Source: Deltaproteobacteria bacterium (GTDB lineage Bacteria > Desulfobacterota > DSM-4660 > Desulfatiglandales > B25-G16). From it: a DNA stretch of 7,272 nt. Positions 1-5,918 of this stretch are shown one piece after another (position 1 is the first letter of the stretch; each line of letters opens with the position of its first letter). Position numbers and translations under genes: made by a program. The notes under the pieces are model-generated. The model saw only the letters and a program-made list of their open reading frames with translations, was not told where the DNA came from and did no database searches. The stretch covers positions 1-7,272 of the forward strand of contig JAFDHR010000112.1 in assembly GCA_019308645.1 (NCBI GenBank). Reading direction: 5' to 3'.

Positions 1-114
1 GATGAACTCCTTAGTTATCTTCAAATTGAAACCAGATACTTTAGATTGATGATTCGACAGTATTTTATCTCTCTAACCTTGAACTGTGAACCTTGGAACT
101 TTGAACCTGAATAG
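1..114 (+). CDS. Possible C-terminal end of an upstream gene (partial)
   Basis: Frame 1 is open from the window edge to a TAG at 112-114 and encodes 37 residues beginning DELLSYLQIETRYFRLMIRQ. The first 28 residues look like an amphipathic helix. Their spacing of Glu, Tyr, Arg and Leu resembles the last coiled-coil helix of TolC-type outer-membrane efflux proteins, which would suit an efflux locus; this is a weak resemblance only. The last dozen residues (CEPWNFEPE and those before it) are encoded by the GTTCA-type repeat at 75-118. If the gene is real, the repeat has therefore replaced or extended its natural C-terminus. An open frame of this length can arise by chance, so confidence is low. 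Confidence 0.25.
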   Translation, partial: DELLSYLQIETRYFRLMIRQYFISLTLNCEPWNFEPE

Positions 115-118
115 TAAC
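75..118. repeat. GTTCA-heptad repeat, right end of a truncated or partly visible element
   Basis: This is a run of degenerate 7-8 base units of the form (T)GAACCTT: AACCTTG, AACTGTG, AACCTTG, GAACTTTG and AACCTGA, closing with TAGTAAC. The unit and the terminal GTAAC match the right ends of the two fuller elements at 195-434 and 5540-5864, which close with GGTTAC. No matching left end is seen between 1 and 74. The partner either lies before the window or is missing. Confidence 0.5.
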
Positions 119-140
119 AAAAATAGTAATTTTTTTTACT

Positions 141-198
141 CTACATATATAATAATATAACTATATAATTATTCAGATTGATCAAATATTATATGTAG
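141..198. repeat. AT-rich inverted repeat, 9-bp perfect arms
   Basis: CTACATATA (141-149) is the exact reverse complement of TATATGTAG (190-198), with 40 bases of nearly pure A/T between them. The right arm runs into the first bases of the GTTCA element that starts at 195. It could be a foldback junction, a binding site, or chance in low-complexity AT-rich DNA. Confidence 0.3.
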
Positions 199-434
199 GC
201 GTTCAAGGGTTCAGGGGTTCAAGGCTTGCCCGGCGGGTTACATTCTCGTCCCCGGACTGCATTTGGTATGCGTATTTACGAGAAAAGCGTCAGTTTCGTC
301 ATGCCTAATCCAAAATTTGGAGCCAAATTGGCAATTATTTGGGAAAACGAGCATTTTTAACGAGGACCTCGGGTCTTTAATGCCTTCTTTGTCCTTAGCC
401 CTGAACCTTGAACCCTGAACCCAGGAACGGTTAC
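195..434. repeat. 240-bp intergenic element with imperfect GTTCA-type terminal inverted repeats
   Basis: The left end (195-216, starting GTAGGCGTTCAAGGGTTCAG) and the right end (413-434, ending CCCAGGAACGGTTAC) are inverted copies, matching at 18 of 22 positions by hand alignment. Both continue inward as further GTTCAAGG-type units, to about 224 on the left and from about 399 on the right. The core of about 170 bases has no convincing reading frame. It contains a near-palindrome CCAAAATTTGG (310-320) and a small perfect hairpin CGAGG-A-CCTCG (361-371). No transposase is present, so if mobile it would be non-autonomous. I did not identify target-site duplications. The right end lies only 38 bases before the permease start, so it may contribute leader or promoter sequence to that gene. 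A small inverted repeat GGTTA/TAACC (429-447) sits at the junction. Confidence 0.5.
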
Positions 435-472
435 TATTATATTAACCACTGTATTCGTTAGGGAAAACTATT

Positions 473-1645
473 ATGAAAGAACGAATCAAGCTCCTACTCA
501 TCTTGCTCATTTTCCTCGCATGCTACTTTATTCCCTGGAGTCATTCTACTATACGTCAATCCGGGTTTGAGGCCTTTATGATGCTTCAGGAATATGCCAG
601 AGAGCATGTCTTGACCTGCCTGATCCCGGCATTTTTCATTGCCGGTGCTATTTCTGTGTTCGTTTCCCAGACCTCGATACTCAAGTATTTCGGTGCGAGA
701 GCGAAAAAATTCCTTTCCTACTCTGTGGCCTCCGTTTCCGGAACTGTCTTAGCCGTGTGTTCCTGCACAGTTCTGCCTTTGTTTGCAGGGATCTATACCC
801 GTGGAGCCGGTATCGGCCCGGCCACGGCCTTTCTTTACTCGGGCCCGGCCATAAACGTGCTTGCCATAGTGCTTACGGCCAGGATCTTAGGCTGGCAATT
901 GGGGCTGGCCAGGGCCATTGGAGCTGTACTCTTTGCAGTTTTGACCGGGCTTCTCATGGCTTTGTTCTTCAGGAAAGACGATGCGGCGCGGGCAAAGGGG
1001 CAGATCTACCTCCCAGAGGAAGGGGACAAAGGCCGGACCCTCACCCAGGAGGCCTTTTTTATGATGACGCTGGTTTTGATCCTCATCTTTGTCGCCTTTG
1101 CAAAACCGGCTGAAGGTTCGACCGGACTCTGGCCGACCATCTTTGCGGCCAAATGGTACATCACAGGTGGGCTTCTCGTTGTCCTTGGCTTCATGCTCAA
1201 GAGCTGGTTCGTCAAACAGGAGAGGGTCACCTGGGTTCAATCCACCTGGGGATTTATGAAGCAGATATTTCCTCTTCTGGGCGCAGGGGTCCTGGTGGCC
1301 GGTTTTATGTTGGGCAGGCCAGGCCATTCCGCATTAATTCCCGATCACTATATTCAGAGCCTGGTAGGCGGAAATTCTCTATGGGCAAATCTTTTCGCTT
1401 CGGTCTCAGGGGCATTGATGTACTTTGCCACTCTCACCGAGGTCCCGATACTTCAAGGCCTATTGGGCGCCGGCATGGGTAAAGGACCTGCTCTATCGCT
1501 CCTTCTGGCAGGTCCTTCCCTGTCCCTTCCTAACATGCTGGTTATAGGAAGTGTCATGGGAGTTAAAAAGACAGCTACCTTTTGTGTCATTATCGTGGTC
1601 ATGTCAACTATAGCCGGGATGGGTTATGGCGCGATAGTAGGTTAA
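473..1645 (+). CDS. ArsP/YraQ-family (DUF318) membrane permease, putative metal or metalloid exporter
   Basis: This is a 390-residue inner-membrane protein with about ten hydrophobic segments: roughly 5-22, 49-66, 84-105, 115-137, 145-167, 194-210, 226-243, 266-283, 303-322 and 336-388 (the last probably two). It has the family hallmark VCSCTVLPL at 95-103 (Cys96, Cys98), then GAG-GPA (111-117) and SGPAIN (123-128). The C-terminal half repeats this pattern without cysteines: TLTEVPILQG (320-329), GAGMGKGPA (332-340), AGPSLSLPN (346-354). This indicates an internal inverted duplication. A hydrophilic loop lies at about 167-192. Relatives export trivalent organoarsenicals (ArsP) or are linked to Cu/Zn efflux (SO_0444 type). 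The substrate here is undetermined, although the Cys pair fits a soft metal or arsenite-like ligand. The ATG at 473 has a weak AGGGA Shine-Dalgarno 8 bases upstream. The next gene, 85 bases on, encodes its usual CPKC partner. Confidence 0.9.
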   Translation: MKERIKLLLILLIFLACYFIPWSHSTIRQSGFEAFMMLQEYAREHVLTCLIPAFFIAGAISVFVSQTSILKYFGARAKKFLSYSVASVSGTVLAVCSCTVLPLFAGIYTRGAGIGPATAFLYSGPAINVLAIVLTARILGWQLGLARAIGAVLFAVLTGLLMALFFRKDDAARAKGQIYLPEEGDKGRTLTQEAFFMMTLVLILIFVAFAKPAEGSTGLWPTIFAAKWYITGGLLVVLGFMLKSWFVKQERVTWVQSTWGFMKQIFPLLGAGVLVAGFMLGRPGHSALIPDHYIQSLVGGNSLWANLFASVSGALMYFATLTEVPILQGLLGAGMGKGPALSLLLAGPSLSLPNMLVIGSVMGVKKTATFCVIIVVMSTIAGMGYGAIVG

Positions 1646-1716
1646 AACATCTAAGGTTCTCGCAAGAGAGAAAATCAAGGAATGCCTTATTGAATGTATA
1701 TAACTTGATAACACAT

Positions 1717-1722
1717 AAGGAG
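1717..1722 (+). promoter_or_regulatory. Ribosome binding site of the thioredoxin-like gene
   Basis: AAGGAG lies eight bases before the ATG at 1731, a strong Shine-Dalgarno at normal spacing. It fixes the start of this short gene and indicates efficient translation independent of the permease. Confidence 0.85.
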
Positions 1723-1730
1723 AAAAAACA

Positions 1731-1961
1731 ATGGAAATAAAAATACTGGGTTCGGGATGTCCAAAATGCCAGACTACCGAAAAAAATGTCAAAGAGGCGC
1801 TTGCTCAGAGTGGCCTTGATGCTCAGGTAGATAAGGTGACCGATGTCATGGAGATCGTCAAATATGGCGTCTTTATAACACCAGCTGTGGTAATTGACGG
1901 CAAGGTAAAAAGTGTCGGCAAGATCCCAGACACCGAAGAGATAAAGATATGGATCGAGTAG
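1731..1961 (+). CDS. Small thioredoxin-like redox protein with CPKC motif (redox-active disulfide protein 2 type)
   Basis: This 76-residue cytosolic protein is a minimal thioredoxin fold. The beta strand MEIKILGSG leads into Cys10-Pro-Lys-Cys13. The helix TEKNVKEALAQSG follows, then KVTDVMEIVKYGV, the cis-proline segment TPAVVIDG (Pro51), and a C-terminal strand/helix [16 protein letters not shown]. Length and motifs match the glutaredoxin-like family also called TIGR00412/thioredoxin_3. There is no signal peptide or membrane anchor. Members are commonly encoded beside ArsP/YraQ permeases. This suggests a role as disulfide reductant or metal(loid) carrier for the transporter, but the exact role is not established. 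The gene follows the permease in the same direction after 85 bases. Family assignment is very secure; physiological partner is inference. Confidence 0.93.
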   Translation: MEIKILGSGCPKCQTTEKNVKEALAQSGLDAQVDKVTDVMEIVKYGVFITPAVVIDGKVKSVGKIPDTEEIKIWIE

Positions 1962-2086
1962 CAAAATTAAAATACACACCCTCTTCTCGTGGCGATTGGG
2001 ACATATGCTTTGTATCCAGATGCCGCGTGCAGGTAGCAAGGGAGCTTTTTGACTTTTTCATAATAATGATTATACTATTCCAGTGA
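1949..2086 (+). CDS. Possible 45-residue small protein bridging the thioredoxin-like gene and msrAB
   Basis: An ATG at 1949 lies inside the last codons of the thioredoxin-like gene (13-base overlap). It opens a 45-residue frame ending at TGA 2084-2086, which shares its last base with the ATG of msrAB (TGATG). The product starts [20 protein letters not shown]. It has two cysteines (20 and 25), a basic middle ([12 protein letters not shown]) and a short hydrophobic tail, [10 protein letters not shown], that might touch or enter a membrane. I recognise no family. There is only a weak purine stretch (GAAGAGA) before the start. Support is the double overlap typical of coupled operon genes and the lack of any other content between the two neighbours. 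Against it, a 46-codon open frame is not rare by chance. Confidence 0.25.
   Translation: MDRVAKLKYTPSSRGDWDICFVSRCRVQVARELFDFFIIMIILFQ
2049..2076 (+). promoter_or_regulatory. Candidate sigma-70-type promoter directly before msrAB
   Basis: TTGACT (2049-2054) and TATACT (2071-2076) are separated by 16 bases, a close match to a -35/-10 pair. A transcript would begin around 2082-2084, at or within a few bases of the GTG/ATG starts at 2083 and 2086. The mRNA would then be leaderless, consistent with the absence of a Shine-Dalgarno there. The match may be fortuitous because the region is AT-rich. Confidence 0.4.
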
Positions 2087-3204
2087 TGATTTCGAAGGAA
2101 ACACTATTTTTAGGCATACTGATAGTTTTGATGGCGTTTGGCTGTCAGAATGCCACAAACCGTGAAAATAAAGTGAGAGATACCATGGGCAAACAGCGCA
2201 TCGAAATAGAAACAGCAACATTTGCGGGAGGCTGCTTTTGGTGCATTGAATCAGATTTCGAGAAGGTCGACGGTGTTGTCGAGGTCATATCCGGTTACAC
2301 CGGTGGTCATAAGGAAAATCCAACCTACGAAAGCGTATCATCCGGTGAGACCGGTCACGTTGAAGCAGTACAGGTACACTATGATCCTTCAAAGGTTACT
2401 TATAAGGCAATACTGGACATTTTCTGGAGGCATATAGATCCGACCGATACTGGCGGGCAGTTCGCGGACCGCGGACCACAGTACCGGACAGCCATTTTTT
2501 ATCATAATGAGAAACAGAAGCTGTTGGCAGAGCAATCCAAAGAAGAGCTCGATACAATGGGGAAATTTGAAAAACCAGTTGTCACCGAAATTGTCCAGTT
2601 TTCAAAGTTTCACAGGGCAGAGGAGTACCACCAGGACTACTATAAGAAAAATCCGGTCAAATACAAATACTATCGCTTTAACTCGGATCGGGACAAATTC
2701 CTAAGAAATGTATGGCAGGATTCCATGGAAAGAGCAGAAATGCATACTAAGGACAGGAGATATATAAAGCCCCGCGATAAAGAAGTGTTGCGTCAGAAAT
2801 TGACGCCGATGCAGTACAATGTTACCCAGGAGGATGGAACTGAACCGCCGTTTAAAAACGAATACTGGGATAACAAAAGACCTGGCATATACTTTGACAT
2901 TGTCTCGGGAGAACCTCTGTTCAGCTCACTTGACAAGTTTGACTCCGGAACCGGATGGCCCAGCTTTACAAAACCTCTTAAGCCGGATAACAGCGTTGAA
3001 AGAGAAGACAGAAGCCTTTCCACCCTCCGCACGGAAGTTCGAAGCAAACACGGGGACTCTCATCTTGGGCATGTGTTTACTGATGGACCAATGCCTACGG
3101 GTTTGAGATATTGCATCAATTCCGCAGCCTTAAAATTTATTCCTAAAGAAGATTTAGAAAAAGAGGGCTACGGGGAATACTTGAAACTCTTTGAAGAAAA
3201 GTAA
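2086..3204 (+). CDS. msrAB: Bifunctional peptide methionine sulfoxide reductase MsrA-MsrB, predicted lipoprotein
   Basis: This 372-residue fusion repairs oxidised methionine: MsrA reduces the S-sulfoxide, MsrB the R-sulfoxide. A hydrophobic signal ([13 protein letters not shown]) ending at Cys20 looks like a lipobox and predicts export with lipid anchoring. The MsrA domain spans about 44-195, with GCFWCIE (catalytic Cys50, second Cys53), [19 protein letters not shown] and EYHQDY (180-185). The MsrB domain spans about 235-356, with SGEPLF, GWPSF, HLGHVF-DGP and the catalytic RYCINS (Cys343). The MsrB domain lacks the two CxxC zinc pairs. Thr289 stands where E. coli-type enzymes have the resolving Cys (SGTGWPSF). 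Both are known variants in the family. I use the ATG at 2086, which overlaps the TGA of the small upstream frame; a GTG at 2083 adds one residue. A Met at 2185 would give a cytosolic form without signal. No Shine-Dalgarno is visible at 2086. Confidence 0.95.
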   Translation: MISKETLFLGILIVLMAFGCQNATNRENKVRDTMGKQRIEIETATFAGGCFWCIESDFEKVDGVVEVISGYTGGHKENPTYESVSSGETGHVEAVQVHYDPSKVTYKAILDIFWRHIDPTDTGGQFADRGPQYRTAIFYHNEKQKLLAEQSKEELDTMGKFEKPVVTEIVQFSKFHRAEEYHQDYYKKNPVKYKYYRFNSDRDKFLRNVWQDSMERAEMHTKDRRYIKPRDKEVLRQKLTPMQYNVTQEDGTEPPFKNEYWDNKRPGIYFDIVSGEPLFSSLDKFDSGTGWPSFTKPLKPDNSVEREDRSLSTLRTEVRSKHGDSHLGHVFTDGPMPTGLRYCINSAALKFIPKEDLEKEGYGEYLKLFEEK

Positions 3205-3361
3205 AAGTCATCCAGCATACTCTTAATCTCCTTTTGTAAATAGCATATCATGGGCCTTTCGGTCCCTGCCTCTGGAGTTGTCGATAGGCTCTGGAAACAA
3301 ATTTCAAAAAAGCCACCTATGCCCTTCCTTTAATTATTGAGTAGACTAAAAGGATTACCAC

Positions 3362-3365
3362 GGAG
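3362..3365 (+). promoter_or_regulatory. Ribosome binding site supporting the tex start at 3370
   Basis: GGAG lies four bases before ATG 3370, a short but usable spacing. It favours this ATG over the in-frame TTG at 3337. The TTG would add eleven residues (MSRLKGLPRRI) outside the family's usual N-terminus, and no good Shine-Dalgarno precedes it. Confidence 0.6.
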
Positions 3366-3369
3366 AATA

Positions 3370-5514
3370 ATGAACGAGGAACATATTGCCAAGATTGCCG
3401 AGGAACTGAGCGTTGTGTTTCACCATGTAATGACTACTGCCGGATTGCTTGAAGACGGCGCTACAGTGCCCTTTATTGCCAGATACAGGAAGGAGGTAAC
3501 CGGCTCTCTTGATGAAGTGACCGTAACGGCCATACGTGACAGGATGGCTCAACTAAAGGAATTGGAAAAACGCCGTAAGAGCATACTCAACTCGCTTGAG
3601 GAGAGGGAGTTGCTCACTGATGAGTTGAAAGAAAAGATACTTGCCGCTCAGGGTGTGACTGCCCTTGAGGATATCTATTTACCTTTCAGGCCAAAACGGC
3701 GTACCAAGGCAATCGTAGCCAGGGAAAGGGGACTTGAACCTCTGGCCAAAATTATCTTCGAGCAGCAGGAAGGGACAGATCCAATTACGGAGGCAATCGC
3801 ATATATTGACCCGGAAAAAGGGGTTGAAACAAAAGAAGATGCGCTTGCAGGCAGCAGGGATATCATTGCCGAGTGGGTAAATGAAGACCTGAAAGCCCGC
3901 GAGAAAATGCGTAGCCTTTATGCTGAGAAAGGGATATTCCGGGTTGACGTAATTCCAGGTAAGGAGCCAGAGGGCGCCAAGTTTCGTGACTACTTCGATT
4001 ATGAGGAGCCAGTCTCCAAAGCACCCTCCCACAGGATTTTGGCCATGCGCAGGGGTGAAAAGGAGGGTTTTTTGAGTTTGCAGGTAAAACCTCCTGAGGA
4101 TGAAGCTCTCGCCCTGTTGGAAGCCCTGTTTGTCAAAGGAGAAAATGCTGCATCCTCTCAAGTGAAAGAGGCAGTTCAGGATAGCTATCGCAGGCTCTTG
4201 TCCTTTGCTATGGAAACAGAGATCCGTTGTGAAACCAAAGAACTGGCCGACAGGGTGGCAATAAGGATATTTGCCGACAGCCTCCGAGAGCTTCTACTTG
4301 CCCCTCCGTTGGGGCAAAAAAACATGATAGCAATTGACCCGGGTATCCGTACCGGTTGCAAGGTTGTCTGCCTGGACAGACAAGGAAAATTACTTGACAC
4401 TGATACTCTATACCCCTTTAAATCTGAAAAGGAACGCTCTGATGCGAAAGAGATCCTTTTCAGGTTCTGCTCGAAGCACGAAGTAGAGGCCATTGCAGTA
4501 GGAAATGGCACTGGAGGAAGGGGAACAGAGTCCTTCATCAAAGACTGTAATCTACCAGGAAATATTCCGGTGGTGGTTGTCAATGAGAGCGGTGCATCCG
4601 TCTATTCTGCCTCTGAGGTGGCTCGAGCTGAGTTTCCCGATCTGGATATAACCTTTCGGGGGGCGGTCTCCATAGGAAGGCGCCTTATGGATCCTCTGGC
4701 GGAGCTTGTGAAGATCGATCCCAAATCTATTGGTGTGGGACAATACCAGCATGATGTAAACCAGCAGGCACTCAAAAGAAGCCTGGATGATGTGGTTATG
4801 AGTTGTGTCAATGCCGTAGGTGTGGAAGTCAATACAGCCAGCGAGCAGCTCCTTAAGTACGTTTCGGGTCTTGGCCCACAATTGGCCAAAAACATTATCA
4901 CATACCGCAACGAACATGGTCCTCTTTCATCCAGGAATGAGTTAAAAAAGGTGAAATGGATGGGTTCCAAAGCGTTTGAGCAGGCCGCTGGCTTTCTTCG
5001 AATCATGGGAGGAAAAAATCCGCTTGATGCGAGTGCGGTCCATCCAGAGTCGTATCCTATTGTAGAAGCCATGGCAAGAGACCTGGGTTGTTCTGTGGGA
5101 GATCTGCTTGATGATGAAAAGCTTCGTCAGCACATTGATTTATCTGTGTATGTAACAGAAAAGGTGGGAATGCCGACTTTGACCGATATCATGGATGAGC
5201 TCGCCAAACCCGGGCGTGATCCTCGGAAGCAGTTTGAAGGCCCGAGCTTTGCTGAAGGGATTACGCAGATCAGTGATCTTCGCCCAGGCATGAGTATTCC
5301 AGGTGTAATCACCAATGTGACCACCTTCGGGGCCTTCGTTGATATCGGAGTGCATCAAGATGGCCTGGTTCACATCAGCCAGCTAACGAATCACTTCGTG
5401 AAAGATCCAGGTCAGGTGGTAAGGGTTAACCAGCGTGTAATGGTCACGGTTCTTGACGTAGAGCTTGAAAGAAACCGCATCTCTCTTTCTATGAAAGATA
5501 CCCTGAATTTGTAA
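3370..5514 (+). CDS. tex: Tex family transcription accessory protein with S1 RNA-binding domain
   Basis: This 714-residue cytosolic protein is complete for the family and shows the full Tex architecture. The N-terminal helical region has ATVPFIARYRKEVTGSLDE (31-49) and LPFRPKRRTKA (104-114). The YqgF/RNase H-like domain starts MIAIDPGIRTG (319-329), with GNGTGGRGTE (378-387) and VNESGASVYSAS (404-415). A long conserved block follows (DPLAELVKIDPKSIGVGQYQ, 441-460). The helix-hairpin-helix region lies at about 490-550, with VSGLGPQLAKNII and VKWMGSKAFEQ. The C-terminal S1 domain (about 638-710) contains GVITNVTTFGAFVDIG and GLVHISQL. Tex binds nucleic acid and acts around transcription; homologues affect toxin expression, stress tolerance and transcript processing. 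In many relatives the 378-387 motif ends RETE, whereas here the first Glu position is Gly. The gene stands 165 bases after msrAB and probably has its own promoter, which I could not define. Confidence 0.97.
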   Translation: MNEEHIAKIAEELSVVFHHVMTTAGLLEDGATVPFIARYRKEVTGSLDEVTVTAIRDRMAQLKELEKRRKSILNSLEERELLTDELKEKILAAQGVTALEDIYLPFRPKRRTKAIVARERGLEPLAKIIFEQQEGTDPITEAIAYIDPEKGVETKEDALAGSRDIIAEWVNEDLKAREKMRSLYAEKGIFRVDVIPGKEPEGAKFRDYFDYEEPVSKAPSHRILAMRRGEKEGFLSLQVKPPEDEALALLEALFVKGENAASSQVKEAVQDSYRRLLSFAMETEIRCETKELADRVAIRIFADSLRELLLAPPLGQKNMIAIDPGIRTGCKVVCLDRQGKLLDTDTLYPFKSEKERSDAKEILFRFCSKHEVEAIAVGNGTGGRGTESFIKDCNLPGNIPVVVVNESGASVYSASEVARAEFPDLDITFRGAVSIGRRLMDPLAELVKIDPKSIGVGQYQHDVNQQALKRSLDDVVMSCVNAVGVEVNTASEQLLKYVSGLGPQLAKNIITYRNEHGPLSSRNELKKVKWMGSKAFEQAAGFLRIMGGKNPLDASAVHPESYPIVEAMARDLGCSVGDLLDDEKLRQHIDLSVYVTEKVGMPTLTDIMDELAKPGRDPRKQFEGPSFAEGITQISDLRPGMSIPGVITNVTTFGAFVDIGVHQDGLVHISQLTNHFVKDPGQVVRVNQRVMVTVLDVELERNRISLSMKDTLNL

Positions 5515-5539
5515 TCAAACATAGACTGTTAAATAAAAA

Positions 5540-5864
5540 GTTAACGTTCACAGGTTCAGAGTTCACCTCTGACCGACGGATGGCAGGCGGAGTTCAGGGT
5601 TGCTTGCATTATGATTTACTGCATTTTTTTTCTGTTAAATTTAAGTACAAGCTCACATGACATATCCAAAGAATCTAATGAATTCCTTATTGGATACAGA
5701 CTCGAAAACTTTCTTCATTATTATAACCCCTGGCCCAGACCTGGTTTAGCAGTCCTTTTCATAGAAGCCCTATGCGCAGTGTTCCGAAAAACTCTTTTAA
5801 AACTCACGTTAAGTCACACCAGGGCAGGCTTGAACCATGAACCATTGAACCCGTGAACGGTTAC
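5540..5864. repeat. 325-bp intergenic element with GTTCA-type terminal inverted repeats
   Basis: The left end GTTAACGTTCACAGGTTCA (5540-5558) and right end TGAACCCGTGAACGGTTAC (5846-5864) are inverted copies matching at 16 of 19 positions. Further GTTCA/TGAAC units lie inside both: AGTTCACC and GAGTTCAGGG on the left (to about 5600), TTGAACCATGAACCA on the right (from about 5830). The outer end consensus GTAACCGTTC is shared with the element at 195-434, but the cores show no visible similarity. The core encodes nothing I recognise. An 81-codon frame (5611-5856) lacks a ribosome binding site and reads into the right-end repeat. The element fills nearly all of the 404-base gap between the convergent tex and crotonase genes. 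No clear GC-hairpin/T-run terminator is visible there, so transcripts of the element could fold and help end transcription from either side. Confidence 0.5.
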
Positions 5865-5918
5865 AATAAACATTTATAGAGGGATCACTTATTAAAGGGC
5901 TGCGCAATGGGCCTCGCT

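Noticed and set aside
887..1327. 146-codon minus-strand frame inside the permease gene
   Set aside because: It is a shadow of the well-supported permease on the other strand, with Pro/Gly/Arg-rich composition and no family resemblance.
1655..1673. Small hairpin TCTC-GCAA-GAGA after the permease as a terminator or attenuator
   Set aside because: The stem is only four pairs with no T-tract, so it is not significant.
1608..2039. 143-codon minus-strand frame over the permease end and the thioredoxin-like gene
   Set aside because: It is antisense to a gene with clear CPKC and cis-Pro motifs and a strong ribosome site. The product has no recognisable features.
3252..3266. Hairpin GGGCC-TTTC-GGTCCC after msrAB as a terminator
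   Set aside because: The stem is short with a bulged T and no T-run follows, so it is not a convincing intrinsic terminator.
3337..3369. TTG at 3337 as the tex start
   Set aside because: ATG 3370 has GGAG just upstream and gives the N-terminus usual for the family. The extra eleven residues have no support.
5611..5856. 81-codon plus-strand frame between tex and the crotonase gene
   Set aside because: No ribosome binding site precedes it, the composition is odd, and its last residues (NHEPLNP) are translated from the GTTCA repeat. It lies wholly inside the repeat-bounded element.
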